From Stutzerimonas stutzeri (GTDB lineage: Bacteria; Pseudomonadota; Gammaproteobacteria; Pseudomonadales; Pseudomonadaceae): a stretch of DNA of 64,000 bases. Position numbers and translations under genes: made by a program. Shown piece after piece: positions 8,970-17,998 of the stretch. Location of the stretch: positions 1-64,000 of the forward strand of contig NZ_JAAMQZ010000008.1 of NCBI RefSeq assembly GCF_013522825.1, in the 5' to 3' direction. Below the pieces are notes generated by a model. That model did no database searches. It saw nothing but the letters and a program-made list of their open reading frames with translations, and was not told where the DNA came from. The number at the start of each line of letters is the position of its first letter. Position 1 is the stretch's first letter.

Positions 8970-9551
8970 TCAGGCGCTTTTGCGGGCGTTGCGCTCGATG
9001 CGGCTTTGCAGGCGATACAGGTAGGCGAACCCCTGTTCCCAGCGATGGTGCCCGGATTTGACATTGATGTGTCCGGCACCGCTGAGGATGGCTATCTCGC
9101 TGCCCCAAGACCGCCCCATCTCGTGTGCGCGCTCGGCGCTGGCGGCGGTGTCGTTGTCGGAGCCGACCAGCAGGCTGGCGAATGGGAGTGGCAGTCGAGG
9201 AATCGGTGCGAAATTGCGCAGCGCCTCGGGGCAATGGTTGCGCTGCACATCAGCTGGCGCCACCAGCAGCGCGCCGCTAACCCGCTGCAGTGATGCCAGC
9301 GGCGCTTGTGCCGCCCAGTGAGCGATGGTGATGCAGCCCAGACTGTGTGCCAGCAGAACCACCGGCTGAGCGTCATATGCGATGCACCGCTCCAGCTCGG
9401 CAACCCAGTCCTCGCGGCGTGGTGCAAGCCAGTCCGCCTGCTCCACGCGGGCACTGTTGGGCAGCACGCGTTGCCAGTGGCTTTGCCAGTGATCATCCGG
9501 CGAGCCATACCAGCCCGGAACTATCAGATAGCGGATCGACGTGCGGCGCAT
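8970..9551 (-). CDS. RBBP9/YdeN-family alpha/beta hydrolase
   Basis: Small serine hydrolase of 193 residues. It opens with the family pattern LIVPGWYGSPDDHWQSHW, has the nucleophile elbow AHSLGC, an acidic residue in LLVGSDND and the catalytic His in GAGHIN, giving a complete Ser-Asp-His triad. GGAGG lies just before the ATG. It heads the leftward arm (hydrolase, AAA+ protein, epsC) that faces oscA across a 230-base gap. The substrate is unknown; an ester or thioester linked to sulfur metabolism is only a guess from context. Confidence 0.85.
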   Translation of the reverse strand: MRRTSIRYLIVPGWYGSPDDHWQSHWQRVLPNSARVEQADWLAPRREDWVAELERCIAYDAQPVVLLAHSLGCITIAHWAAQAPLASLQRVSGALLVAPADVQRNHCPEALRNFAPIPRLPLPFASLLVGSDNDTAASAERAHEMGRSWGSEIAILSGAGHINVKSGHHRWEQGFAYLYRLQSRIERNARKSA

Positions 9552-9604
9552 GGGAAGCCCTCCTGTGGTCAGGGGGGCAGTCTAGTAACAAGAAGAAGCT
9601 CTAC

Positions 9605-9636
9605 AAAGGAATAAGAAATTATTTGCTTATTCCTTT
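9605..9636. promoter_or_regulatory. Inverted repeat in the divergent sulfur promoter region
   Basis: Perfect 11-base arms AAAGGAATAAG (9605-9615) and CTTATTCCTTT (9626-9636) flank a 10-base AT-rich spacer. A related sequence, GGTTATTCTAAATAG, lies just downstream. The site is in the 230-base region between the divergent hydrolase and oscA genes, where a sulfur regulator of the CysB type would be expected to bind. Binding by CysB is inference; the symmetry is seen directly. It could also form a weak hairpin in the transcript. Confidence 0.55.
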
Positions 9637-9781
9637 TTTCAGGATCTGGTTATTCTAAATAGTCATATAAATGTTATTAATAAGTCTTTTAAAGAATACG
9701 TGAGGGCTGTTTATTATCCGCTCCACGCCTCACTGGCCACGACCGTCTGGGTCGTCTGGAGGCTTCCACGGAGAGAAGAAA

Positions 9782-9964
9782 ATGACCGCGACCATTCGCA
9801 ACCTCGAAGGCCAGGACGAAGCCAGCATCCTGCGCGAAATCCACAGCGCCTTGAACGGCCTCAAGTTCGGCTCGGTGGAGATCACCGTGCACAACGGCCA
9901 GGTCGTGCAGATCGAGCGCAAGGAGAAGTTTCGTCTGCAGCCGAGCCCCGGCAAGAACGCCTGA
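9782..9964 (+). CDS. oscA: OscA small sulfur-starvation protein (YezD/DUF2292 family)
   Basis: A 60-residue soluble protein of the YezD/DUF2292 family. The conserved core is ALNGLKFGSVEITVHNGQVV followed by QIERKEKFR. In Pseudomonas corrugata the matching gene, oscA, lies just upstream of sbp, is induced by sulfur limitation and is needed for use of organosulfur compounds and for chromate tolerance; the same order is seen here. GGAGAG precedes the ATG. The short gene is real because its protein matches the family over its whole length and it leads the sulfate uptake genes. Its biochemical activity is not known. Confidence 0.9.
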   Translation: MTATIRNLEGQDEASILREIHSALNGLKFGSVEITVHNGQVVQIERKEKFRLQPSPGKNA

Positions 9965-10138
9965 CCAACCCCCTGCAACCCTAGCCCGACTGGACCACCG
10001 GAGGGCGTGAACATGAGCAAGAGCCATCACATGCACACGCACCGGTATTGCAGCTGTCACCCGCGAATGCGGTGCTGATTGCCCAACACCCTGAACAGAT
10101 ACAGCCAACACCGAACTCGATTTTTCAGGAGCTGCACC

Positions 10139-11137
10139 ATGTCCATTCGTCGCTTCGCGCTCGCCGCCCTGGCCAGCGCGCTGATCGCCGGTCCCGCCGT
10201 GGCCGCCGAAACCCTGCTCAACGTGTCCTACGACCCGACCCGTGAGCTCTATGTCGAATTCAACGAAGCCTTCAACAAGCACTGGCAGGCCGAGGGCCAC
10301 GAACCGATCAAGGTCCAGCAGTCCCATGGCGGTTCGGGCAAGCAGGCCCGGGCGGTGATCGACGGCCTGCGCGCCGACGTGGTGACGCTGGCGCTGGCCG
10401 GCGACATCGACGAGCTGCACAAGCTCGGCAAGCTGATCCCGGAGAACTGGCAGGAGCGCCTGCCCCAGGCCAGCACGCCGTACACCTCGACCATCGTCTT
10501 CCTGGTGCGCAAGGGCAACCCGAAGGGCATCGAGGACTGGGACGACCTGGTCAAGCCGGGCGTCGAAGTGATCACGCCGAACCCGAAGACCTCCGGCGGC
10601 GCGCGCTGGAATTTCCTCGCCGCCTGGGCCTACGCCCGGCAGAAGTTCGGCGACGAGCAGCAGGCCCAGGCCTTCGTCGAGAAGCTCTACAAGAACGTGC
10701 CCGTGCTGGATACCGGCGCCCGAGGCTCGACCATCACCTTCGTCAACAACCAGATTGGCGACGTGCTGCTGGCCTGGGAAAACGAGGCCTTCCTGGCGCT
10801 CAAGGAAGAGGGCGGCGACAACTTCGAGATCGTCGCGCCGTCGCTGTCGATCCTCGCCGAACCGCCGGTGGCCGTGGTGGACAAGAACGTCGAGCGCAAG
10901 GGCACCCGCGAAGTCGCCGAGGCCTACCTGAACTACCTGTACAGCGAAGAAGGCCAGCGCATCGCCGCGAAGAACTTCTACCGTCCGCGCAACGAAGCGG
11001 TCAGCGCCGAGTTCAAGGAGCAGTTCCCGCCGCTGAAGCTGGTCACCATCGATGACGACTTCGGCGGCTGGAAGGCCGCGCAACCGAAGTTCTTCAACGA
11101 TGGCGGCATTTTCGACCAGATCTACCAGACCGAATGA
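10139..11137 (+). CDS. sbp: Periplasmic sulfate-binding protein
   Basis: Periplasmic sulfate receptor of 332 residues for the CysTWA importer. A signal peptide covers about residues 1-22 (ending AVA-A), and the mature start [13 protein letters not shown] is diagnostic of the Sbp/CysP family. Further hallmarks are [13 protein letters not shown] and the sulfate-binding loop region around [24 protein letters not shown] stands eight bases before the ATG at 10139; the longer upstream frame would hide the signal peptide. oscA precedes it and cysT follows after about 206 bases containing strong secondary structure, which may lower read-through so that the receptor is made in excess. Confidence 0.97.
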   Translation: MSIRRFALAALASALIAGPAVAAETLLNVSYDPTRELYVEFNEAFNKHWQAEGHEPIKVQQSHGGSGKQARAVIDGLRADVVTLALAGDIDELHKLGKLIPENWQERLPQASTPYTSTIVFLVRKGNPKGIEDWDDLVKPGVEVITPNPKTSGGARWNFLAAWAYARQKFGDEQQAQAFVEKLYKNVPVLDTGARGSTITFVNNQIGDVLLAWENEAFLALKEEGGDNFEIVAPSLSILAEPPVAVVDKNVERKGTREVAEAYLNYLYSEEGQRIAAKNFYRPRNEAVSAEFKEQFPPLKLVTIDDDFGGWKAAQPKFFNDGGIFDQIYQTE

Positions 11138-11164
11138 AGCTACTGCGCTTGCTCATACTGCGTT

Positions 11165-11280
11165 GAAGACCGGCTCGGAAAGCCGCTTGCGGCTAACGCG
11201 CTTTAGCGCGGCCCGGAGGGCGAACGAAGTGAGTACTGCTCATTTACAGCTCGTAAATTCCGCGGCCCTCGCCGGTCTTC
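11165..11280. repeat. Structured sbp-cysT intergenic element
   Basis: Outer 10-base arms GAAGACCGGC (11165-11174) and GCCGGTCTTC (11271-11280) enclose two smaller perfect hairpins, AGCCGC-tt-GCGGCT at 11181-11194 and CGCGCT-tt-AGCGCG at 11197-11210. The whole could fold as a cloverleaf-like structure of about 116 bases. It lies between sbp and cysT within one transcription unit, so it may be a dispersed repeat, an mRNA stabiliser or an attenuator of cysTWA. Confidence 0.6.
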
Positions 11281-11343
11281 GCCTTGTCTGAGCTGCGCTC
11301 GTGACGCTTCAGCCGACACATTGCTCGATAGACAAGGCCGATC

Positions 11344-12162
11344 ATGTCCCGTCAAACCTCCCCCGTCATACCCGGCTTCGGGCTGACGCTGGGTTACACC
11401 CTGGTGTACCTCAGCCTGTTGGTGCTGATTCCCCTGGGTGCGCTGTTTCTCAAGACCACCGAACTCACCTGGGACCAGTTCATCGCCATCATCAGCGCCC
11501 CGCGCGTGCTGGCGGCGCTCAAGCTCAGCTTCGGCACCGCCTTCGTCGCGGCGGTGCTCAACGGCATCATCGGGACCCTGCTGGCCTGGGTGCTGGTGCG
11601 CTACACCTTCCCCGGCCGCAAGGTCATCGAGGCGATGATCGACCTGCCGTTCGCGCTGCCGACCGCCGTCGCCGGCATCGCCCTGACCGCGCTCTACGCA
11701 CCCAGCGGCCCGGTCGGCCAGTTCGCCACCGCGTTGGGTTTCAAGATCGCCTACAGCCCGCTGGGCATCACCCTGGCGCTGACCTTTGTGACGCTGCCGT
11801 TCGTGGTGCGCACCTTGCAGCCGGTGCTGGCCGACATCCCGCGCGAAGTCGAGGAAGCGGCCGCCTGCCTCGGTGCTCGCCCGCTGCAGGTGGCGCGTCA
11901 CGTGTTGCTACCGGCGTTGCTGCCAGCCTGGCTGACCGGCTTCGCCCTGGCTTTCGCCCGCGGCGTCGGCGAATACGGCTCGGTGATCTTCATCGCCGGC
12001 AACATGCCGATGAAGACCGAGATCCTGCCGCTGCTGATCATGGTCAAGCTGGACCAGTACGACTACGCCGGCGCCACGGCCATCGGCGTGCTGATGCTGG
12101 TGGTGTCCTTCATCCTGCTGCTGCTGATCAACCTGCTGCAGCGCCGCATCGCGCATCCCTGA
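11344..12162 (+). CDS. cysT: Sulfate ABC transporter permease CysT
   Basis: Inner-membrane permease of 272 residues with about six helices, one of the two non-identical channel subunits of the sulfate/thiosulfate importer. The ABC-contact EAA loop is visible as [25 protein letters not shown], here noted only by its position near residues 160-184. [19 protein letters not shown] after it is characteristic of CysT. It is followed ten bases later by cysW. The name cysU is used for the same gene in some species. Confidence 0.96.
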   Translation: MSRQTSPVIPGFGLTLGYTLVYLSLLVLIPLGALFLKTTELTWDQFIAIISAPRVLAALKLSFGTAFVAAVLNGIIGTLLAWVLVRYTFPGRKVIEAMIDLPFALPTAVAGIALTALYAPSGPVGQFATALGFKIAYSPLGITLALTFVTLPFVVRTLQPVLADIPREVEEAAACLGARPLQVARHVLLPALLPAWLTGFALAFARGVGEYGSVIFIAGNMPMKTEILPLLIMVKLDQYDYAGATAIGVLMLVVSFILLLLINLLQRRIAHP

Positions 12163-12172
12163 GGAGGTCGCC

Positions 12173-13048
12173 ATGTCTTCTGTTTCGCTACCCGCGACAG
12201 CCAGCACCTCCACCAATGCCGCGCGTCGTGGCAATACCCTGGGACGCCGGTTGCTGATCCTCGCCGCCTGGCTGGTTTTCGGGCTGTTCCTGCTGCTGCC
12301 GCTGCTGATCGTCGTCAGCGAGGCGCTGAAGCAGGGTTTCGGCACCTTCTTCGAGGCGATCTTCGAGCCCGATGCCATCGCCGCGCTGAAGCTGACGCTG
12401 CTCGCCGTGGGCATCTCGGTGCCGCTCAACCTGGTGTTCGGCGTGGCCGCCGCCTGGTGCGTGAGCAAGTACCAGTTTCACGGCAAGAGCATCCTGGTGA
12501 CGCTGATCGACCTGCCGTTCTCGGTATCGCCGGTGATTGCCGGCCTGATCTACGTGCTGCTGTTCGGCGCCCAGGGCTACTTCGGCGAATGGCTGATGGA
12601 CCGCGACATCCAGATCGTCTTCGCCGTGCCGGGCATCGTGCTGGCCACGCTGTTCGTCACCGTGCCCTTCGTCGCCCGCGAGCTGATCCCGCTGATGCAG
12701 GAGCAGGGCACCACCGAGGAAGAGGCCGCGCGGCTGCTGGGCGCCAGCGGCTGGCAGATGTTCTGGCACATCACCCTGCCGAACATCAAGTGGGGCCTGG
12801 TCTACGGCGTGGTGCTCTGTACCGCGCGGGCCATGGGCGAGTTCGGCGCGGTATCGGTGGTGTCCGGGCATATCCGCGGGCTGACCAACACCCTGCCGCT
12901 GCACGTCGAGATTCTCTACAACGAATACAACCACGTCGCCGCCTTCAGCGTCGCCAGCCTGCTGCTGGCCCTGGCGCTGGTGATCCTGCTGCTCAAGCAG
13001 TGGAGCGAATCGCGCATTGCGCGCCTGCATACGGAAGCACAGCCATGA
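12173..13048 (+). CDS. cysW: Sulfate ABC transporter permease CysW
   Basis: Second channel subunit of the sulfate importer, 291 residues, with about six membrane helices. The EAA loop begins [18 protein letters not shown] and is followed by [19 protein letters not shown], the CysW-specific counterpart of the CysT signature. A hydrophilic N-terminal stretch of about 25 residues precedes the first helix. GAGGAGG lies ahead of the ATG. The stop codon overlaps the cysA start, so the pair is translationally coupled. Confidence 0.96.
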   Translation: MSSVSLPATASTSTNAARRGNTLGRRLLILAAWLVFGLFLLLPLLIVVSEALKQGFGTFFEAIFEPDAIAALKLTLLAVGISVPLNLVFGVAAAWCVSKYQFHGKSILVTLIDLPFSVSPVIAGLIYVLLFGAQGYFGEWLMDRDIQIVFAVPGIVLATLFVTVPFVARELIPLMQEQGTTEEEAARLLGASGWQMFWHITLPNIKWGLVYGVVLCTARAMGEFGAVSVVSGHIRGLTNTLPLHVEILYNEYNHVAAFSVASLLLALALVILLLKQWSESRIARLHTEAQP

Positions 13049-14019
13049 GTATCGAAGTTCGCAACGTCAACAAGCGCTTCGGCCAGTTCCAGGCGCTGAA
13101 CACTATCGACCTCGACATCCAGAGCGGCGAGCTGGTGGCCCTGCTCGGCCCCTCCGGCTGCGGCAAGACCAGCCTGCTGCGCATCATCGCCGGGCTGGAG
13201 ACCCCGGACACCGGCAGCATCGTGTTCCACGGCGAGGACGTCTCCGGCCACGACGTGCGTGACCGCAACGTCGGTTTCGTCTTCCAGCACTACGCGCTGT
13301 TCCGCCACATGACGGTGTTCGACAACGTCGCCTTCGGCCTGCGCATGAAGCCGCGCAAGCAGCGCCCGAGCGAAGCGGTGATCGCCGGGAAGGTCCATGA
13401 ACTGCTCGGCCTGGTGCAGCTCGACTGGCTCGCCGACCGCTACCCCGAGCAGCTTTCCGGCGGCCAGCGCCAACGTATCGCCCTGGCTCGCGCGCTGGCG
13501 GTCGAACCCCGCGTGCTGCTGCTCGACGAGCCCTTCGGCGCGCTGGACGCCAAGGTGCGCAAGGAGCTGCGCCGCTGGCTGGCGCGCCTGCACGAGGACG
13601 TGCATCTGACCAGCGTGTTCGTCACCCATGACCAGGAAGAGGCGATGGAAGTGGCCGACCGCATCGTGGTGATGAACAGGGGCGTGATCGAGCAGATCGG
13701 CACGCCGGCGGAGGTCTACCGCAACCCGGCCAGCGAGTTCGTCTATCACTTCCTCGGCGATGCCAATCGCCTGCAACTGGACGATGAGCGCTCCATGCTG
13801 TTCCGCCCGCACGAGGTGTCCCTGAGCCGGGTCGCCAGCGCCGAGCACCTGCCCGGCGAGGTTCGCGATATCCGCCCGCTCGGCGCGATCACCCGCGTGA
13901 CGCTGAAAGTGGCGAGCCAGGCCGAGCCGATCGAGGTGGAGGTCGCCAATGACCACGCCAGCCTGCTGGGCGCCGCGCGGGGCGAGACGCTGTACTTCCA
14001 GCCGGCGCCACGCCCCTGA
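13045..14019 (+). CDS. cysA: Sulfate ABC transporter ATP-binding protein CysA
   Basis: ATPase of the sulfate importer, 324 residues. Walker A is GPSGCGKTS, the ABC signature is [15 protein letters not shown], Walker B is [12 protein letters not shown] and the switch His is in [13 protein letters not shown]-terminal regulatory beta domain of about 90 residues includes [10 protein letters not shown]. The ATG at 13045 overlaps the cysW stop by four bases; the open frame continues much further upstream, but that part is a shadow of cysW. Together with sbp, cysT and cysW this completes a full sulfate/thiosulfate importer. Confidence 0.97.
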   Translation: MSIEVRNVNKRFGQFQALNTIDLDIQSGELVALLGPSGCGKTSLLRIIAGLETPDTGSIVFHGEDVSGHDVRDRNVGFVFQHYALFRHMTVFDNVAFGLRMKPRKQRPSEAVIAGKVHELLGLVQLDWLADRYPEQLSGGQRQRIALARALAVEPRVLLLDEPFGALDAKVRKELRRWLARLHEDVHLTSVFVTHDQEEAMEVADRIVVMNRGVIEQIGTPAEVYRNPASEFVYHFLGDANRLQLDDERSMLFRPHEVSLSRVASAEHLPGEVRDIRPLGAITRVTLKVASQAEPIEVEVANDHASLLGAARGETLYFQPAPRP

Positions 14020-14101
14020 GCCGAAAGTGGCGTGCGGGGCTGGTCCGCTCGCGTCGGGGCTTGTATAAACGCGTTTTCTTGGCGTGAGCGGGGGCGGCGG
14101 T

Positions 14102-14509
14102 ATGGAAGAGGTGATCGAACAACTGCGCGAACTCAACGAGCCGGTTCCGGTGCCGCTGGAACTGCCGGACGACGAGCGTCTGGTGGAGGTCGAGGAAGAG
14201 TTGTTTATCAACCTGCCCTACGGCCTGCGTGAATTTCTTCTGCTGGTCAGCGACGTGGTCTACGGCCGGCTGGAACCCGTCACCGCCACCGATCCGCAAT
14301 CGCACACCTACCTGCCGGAAGTCGCGGCACTGGCCTGGGATGCCGGTGTGGAGCGCGACCTGCTGCCGATCTGCCAGGACGGCAACGACTTCTACGTGGT
14401 CGATCTGGAAGGCGAGGTCATGCTGTTCGACGGCGACACCCACGAGTTGACCGATGAAAGCTGGGAGTCGGTCTGGCACTGGGCACGGGACGTCTGGCTG
14501 GAGAGCTGA
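14102..14509 (+). CDS. SMI1/KNR4 (SUKH) family protein
   Basis: Acidic cytoplasmic protein of 135 residues belonging to the SMI1/KNR4 or SUKH superfamily. Recognisable parts are the N-terminal helix region EEVIEQLRELNEP, the core LPYGLREFLLLVSDVVYG, and CQDGNDFYVVDLEGEVMLFD, followed by a Trp-rich end. In bacteria such proteins often give immunity to contact-dependent toxins, but lone copies of this type are common in Pseudomonas and no toxin gene is nearby. It starts 82 bases after cysA in the same direction. The ATG at 14102 follows a GGGGGCGGCGG tract and is preferred to the GTG at 14084. Confidence 0.75.
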   Translation: MEEVIEQLRELNEPVPVPLELPDDERLVEVEEELFINLPYGLREFLLLVSDVVYGRLEPVTATDPQSHTYLPEVAALAWDAGVERDLLPICQDGNDFYVVDLEGEVMLFDGDTHELTDESWESVWHWARDVWLES

Positions 14510-14704
14510 GGCGCATCGGCATGCAGTTGGCCGCAATCATCCCCCGGTGCGCCGAGCTGGAGCACAGGTGGTCCTTTTGCCGGGTCGAGTTCGATCACTG
14601 TCGATGCTCCATGAGTTTGAATGATGCCCGCAGGATGGCGGCTGTGGCTGCACCTTGCGGACATCGTCCAAGCCGTCGAGGCTCACAGGCAAACCTCGAC
14701 CCTG

Positions 14705-16105
14705 CTAGAAGCCCCTCGGCCTGTGTCCGCTCCAAGGGCAAGCCTCCTCCAGAGCAGCTGCCGCACGGAAAATTGCGCACTCTCCATGCAGAGGCCCAAC
14801 GATCTGCAATCCTACGGGCAGTCCGCCCTTCGTCATACCCGCGGGTGCTGAGGCAGCCGGCTGCCCGGTCAGGTTGAACGGATAGGTATAGAAGACCCAG
14901 GAAACGATATTCCGCCCAACGACTTCCGGTGGCACGTTCACGCCGATCTCCGGTGCGGGAACCGGAATGGTCGGCGTCAATAGCAGGTCGTATGTGCTGA
15001 AGAACTGCCGCATCTTTTCGCGGAAGTCATAGCGGGCGAACACCTTGGCGTAGTAATCATCGAGCGTCTGATCGAGAGCTCCGACCAGGACGTCGGAAAC
15101 GGCGCTGTCGATCAGCTCCGGCTGATCGCGCAGGACGTTCTGCAGCCTGGTCCCGACACCCGCATAGAATTCGGCCATCCAGAGTTCACCCGGATCGTCC
15201 ATGACGTTCTCGACCAGCTCCAGGGTGCATCCCATGTCCTCGAAGACACGGGCCGCACGTTCGGCTATCTCGACGACCTCCGGGAGCGGTTTCGCGTAGC
15301 CCAAGGTGGGCGACCAGGCGATACGCATGCCCTTGACCGGTTTATCGCAGGCCGCGAGAAAGTCCGGCACTTCGCCCGCGACCGAGAAGGGATCACGCGG
15401 GTCGTACCCGGAGATGGCCTGCAGCAGTAGCGCGGAATCCCGGACGGTGCGCGTCAGAGGCCCCACATGCGCCAGCGTCGGTGTGGCGGATGCAGGGAAG
15501 ACGGGGACCCGACCGAATTGGGCCTTGATCCCGAAGAGGTTGGTCATCGACGCCGGAATACGCAGCGAGCCGCCGCCATCGGTGCCCAGCGCCAGCGCAC
15601 TGACGCCGGCGGCGACACTGGCCGCGGCCCCGGCGCTGGAGCCGCCAGGCGTTCGGGTCAGATCCCAGGGGTTGCGCGTGATGCCGGTCAATGGCGAGTC
15701 GCCGACCGCCTTGCAGCCGAACTCGCTCGTGGTGGTTTTGCCGATGATGCAGGCCCCGGCAGCCTTGATCCGCTCGGCTGCCGGGGCGTCTACCTGGGCA
15801 AGATTGTCGGCCAGGGTGCGGGAGCCGAAGGAGCAGGGCTCCCCGGCCACCGTGATGAGGTCCTTGACCGACACGGGGAGGCCATGCAGGAGCCCGAGCG
15901 GCGCACCGTCCATGACGGCTTGTTCAGCCTTTCGCGCGGCCGCCAGGGCAAGTTCGGGTGTGCGGGCGGCGAACGCATTGAGCCTGGGTTCGGTCTCCTC
16001 CATCCGCTCCAGCGCCCGCTGCACCACTTCGACCGGGGAAACCTCCTTGCGGGCAATGGCGGCGCGTGTCTCCAGCGCCGACATGAAATCGAGTTCCTGA
16101 TTCAT
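14705..16105 (-). CDS. Amidase-signature hydrolase
   Basis: Enzyme of 466 residues of the amidase signature family, which hydrolyses carboxamides through a Ser-cisSer-Lys triad. All three are present: Lys81 in LPVSVKDL, the cis-Ser in GGSSAGA (156/157) and the nucleophile Ser180 in TDGGGSLRIPAS. Length is typical of stand-alone amidases; no gatB or gatC is adjacent, so a role as GatA is unlikely. It is the last gene of a leftward operon after dctP-dctQ-dctM, a cyclase-family hydrolase and a CobW GTPase, separated from the latter by 12 bases. The context points to hydrolysis of an imported amide or of the product of the cyclase-family enzyme. Substrate unknown. Confidence 0.88.
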   Translation of the reverse strand: MNQELDFMSALETRAAIARKEVSPVEVVQRALERMEETEPRLNAFAARTPELALAAARKAEQAVMDGAPLGLLHGLPVSVKDLITVAGEPCSFGSRTLADNLAQVDAPAAERIKAAGACIIGKTTTSEFGCKAVGDSPLTGITRNPWDLTRTPGGSSAGAAASVAAGVSALALGTDGGGSLRIPASMTNLFGIKAQFGRVPVFPASATPTLAHVGPLTRTVRDSALLLQAISGYDPRDPFSVAGEVPDFLAACDKPVKGMRIAWSPTLGYAKPLPEVVEIAERAARVFEDMGCTLELVENVMDDPGELWMAEFYAGVGTRLQNVLRDQPELIDSAVSDVLVGALDQTLDDYYAKVFARYDFREKMRQFFSTYDLLLTPTIPVPAPEIGVNVPPEVVGRNIVSWVFYTYPFNLTGQPAASAPAGMTKGGLPVGLQIVGPLHGECAIFRAAAALEEACPWSGHRPRGF

Positions 16106-16117
16106 AGCGTGTCCTTC

Positions 16118-17203
16118 TCAGATGGCGCCCAGGGCGCGGTCCAGCGTCGCGCTTTCCTGCGCTTTGCACAGGGACAGGCGTTGCAGGATCGTATTGCGCT
16201 GAAGATTCCTGCCGATCAGAACCAGACGCGAGTCCGGTACATCTCCAGGCCAGGATTCGGCGTAGGTCAGCGGGCTATAGACTTGTTGCACGCCCTGAAG
16301 AATGACGGGGCGCGGATCATTGCCGAACTGGATCAGGCCTTTGATACGGAAGAGGTTGTCGCCGTATTCATCGTTGAATTCGGAAAGCGCCAGCATCAGC
16401 TCGGCATAATCCAGCGGCGTCTCTTCGCGGAACGATACGGAAACGATATCGCCGTGCTGGCTGGCGTGGTCATGGTGTGCATGGCTGCAATCCTGCCCGC
16501 ACGCCGAATGGTCATGCTCGTGGGGTGCCGGCGTGGTTTCGCCGATCCAGGTGGCGACGGCGCTTTCCTTGGTGTTCGGATCGAACAGGCTGAGATCCAT
16601 GACCCTGGCGGCGGACAGTTCGGCGTAGGTCGTGGTCTCGACAGGGCAGCCGGGGTTCAAGCGCCTTACCGCGGCCAGGGCTGCTTCGTAGGTTGCGTCA
16701 TCCACCAGGTCGCGCTTGTTGAGAATGATCTTGTCGGCCATTGCGATTTGCTTGCGCGCCTCGTCCGAGGCTTGCAACTGCTGAACGACATGCTTGAGGT
16801 CGACCATGGTGACAATGGCATCCAGGCGGTAGCTCAGGTTGAGCTGCATGTCCGTGTAGAAGATCTGGGCCAGCGGCGTGGGGTCGGCGATGCCGGTGGT
16901 TTCGATAAGCAGCTTGTCGAACTCGATTCGGGGTTCGAGCGCGCCGACCTTGCGCATGAACAGCTCATAGATGGTCTTGACCAGGTCATCCTTGCTCGCG
17001 CAGCAGATGCAGCCGTTCTTGAGCTCCAGCATGTCTTCCGAAGCCGATGAAACCAGGTCGCCGTCGATGCCGATTTCACCGAACTCGTTGACGATGACCG
17101 CGATGCGTCCGGCTTCGGGGTCGGTGAGCACACGGTTGAGGCAGGTGGTCTTGCCCGCTCCCAGGAAGCCGCTGAGCACGGTGATGGGGATTCGTTGGTC
17201 CAC
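16118..17203 (-). CDS. CobW/COG0523 GTPase with His-rich segment
   Basis: G3E-family GTPase of 361 residues, the group of nucleotide-dependent metal chaperones. The P-loop is GFLGAGKTT (residues 12-20), the metal-site motif is CICC (Cys65, Cys67, Cys68), and NKRD gives guanine specificity. A His-rich run around residues 230-255 (PHEHDHSACGQDCSHAHHD and more) would bind zinc or a similar ion. The C-terminal CobW_C domain is complete. It lies between the cyclase-family metallohydrolase and the amidase with short gaps, so it may load metal into the hydrolase (inference). CobW proteins of amidase/nitrile hydratase operons are a precedent, but no nitrile hydratase is present. Confidence 0.9.
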   Translation of the reverse strand: MDQRIPITVLSGFLGAGKTTCLNRVLTDPEAGRIAVIVNEFGEIGIDGDLVSSASEDMLELKNGCICCASKDDLVKTIYELFMRKVGALEPRIEFDKLLIETTGIADPTPLAQIFYTDMQLNLSYRLDAIVTMVDLKHVVQQLQASDEARKQIAMADKIILNKRDLVDDATYEAALAAVRRLNPGCPVETTTYAELSAARVMDLSLFDPNTKESAVATWIGETTPAPHEHDHSACGQDCSHAHHDHASQHGDIVSVSFREETPLDYAELMLALSEFNDEYGDNLFRIKGLIQFGNDPRPVILQGVQQVYSPLTYAESWPGDVPDSRLVLIGRNLQRNTILQRLSLCKAQESATLDRALGAI

Positions 17204-17254
17204 AGTGGATCCTCCGCAGAAAAAGGCTGCGGCGCGAGCCGCAGCCAGAGTCGA

Positions 17255-17947
17255 TTACTGCACTTCAGCCCAGGCGCGCACCGGCGAGCCGCTGCCGTTG
17301 TCGATTTTCAGCGGCGGGCCGTAGAACATGAATTCGCCCTTGCCGACCAGCTCCTCCAGGTTGACCAGCCACTCGTAGTGGGTGATGCCGCGGTCACGGC
17401 ATACGCGGTGGCTGGGAAACTCGTTGTGCGAGGGTTTATCGGTGGAAGGGCCTTCGACGCCATGCAGCTTGGAGTTGCGGTCGGCGAGCCAGTGGGTCGC
17501 GGCCTCGGTCAGGCCGGGGTTGGACCAGACGACCTTGACGTCCGGGTAGTACTTCTTGTGCAGGCCGGTGCACATCAGCACGATATGCCCGTCGATCTTC
17601 ACGCCAGCCTTCGCTTCGGCTTTTTCCAGATCGGCAACATCGATGTCGCCCAGATCCGGGATATGGCGAAGATCCAGGCAGACCGCCTTGCCCATGAACA
17701 TATCCAGGGGCATGTTATCGATGGTCAGTCCGTCGGGTCCCACATGGTAGAAGGCGTCCACGTGGGTGGCGATGTGGTCGAGCATCGACAGGTGCGTGGT
17801 GGCGAAGGTCATCTGGTCGCCCGGCACGCCGAGATTGAATTTCTTCGATGTTTCATGGGTGAAGTGAGCCGTGATGACCGGACGCTGGAACAGCTTGTGC
17901 GCCGGCATGTTGTCTTCGATCTTCAACGTAAGGTCGATGATGGGCAT
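17255..17947 (-). CDS. Cyclase-family metal-dependent hydrolase
   Basis: Protein of 230 residues of the cyclase family (PF04199 type), which includes kynurenine formamidase and isatin hydrolase, enzymes that open or cleave amides with Zn or Mn. The family C-terminal motif PLKIDNGSGSPVRA is clear. The metal motif, usually HxGTHxDxPxH, appears as HIATHVDAFYH (His58, His62, Asp64, His68): the metal ligands are kept but the Gly and Pro are replaced. It lies 51 bases after dctM and 51 bases before the CobW gene. The likely chemistry is hydrolysis of a cyclic or N-acyl amide whose product then meets the downstream amidase. This is inference from family and context. Confidence 0.82.
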   Translation of the reverse strand: MPIIDLTLKIEDNMPAHKLFQRPVITAHFTHETSKKFNLGVPGDQMTFATTHLSMLDHIATHVDAFYHVGPDGLTIDNMPLDMFMGKAVCLDLRHIPDLGDIDVADLEKAEAKAGVKIDGHIVLMCTGLHKKYYPDVKVVWSNPGLTEAATHWLADRNSKLHGVEGPSTDKPSHNEFPSHRVCRDRGITHYEWLVNLEELVGKGEFMFYGPPLKIDNGSGSPVRAWAEVQ

Positions 17948-17998
17948 TGCGTTTTTCCTTTTGTTAGACGCAGTGGAATAACGTAGGCGCGGGTGCGA

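Noticed and set aside
9689..11083. 464-codon minus-strand frame opposite oscA and sbp
   Set aside because: Antisense to two well-supported genes, with no recognisable motif.
14705..16105. Amidase as GatA of the amidotransferase
   Set aside because: No gatB or gatC nearby, placement in a catabolic operon, and sequence closer to general amidases.
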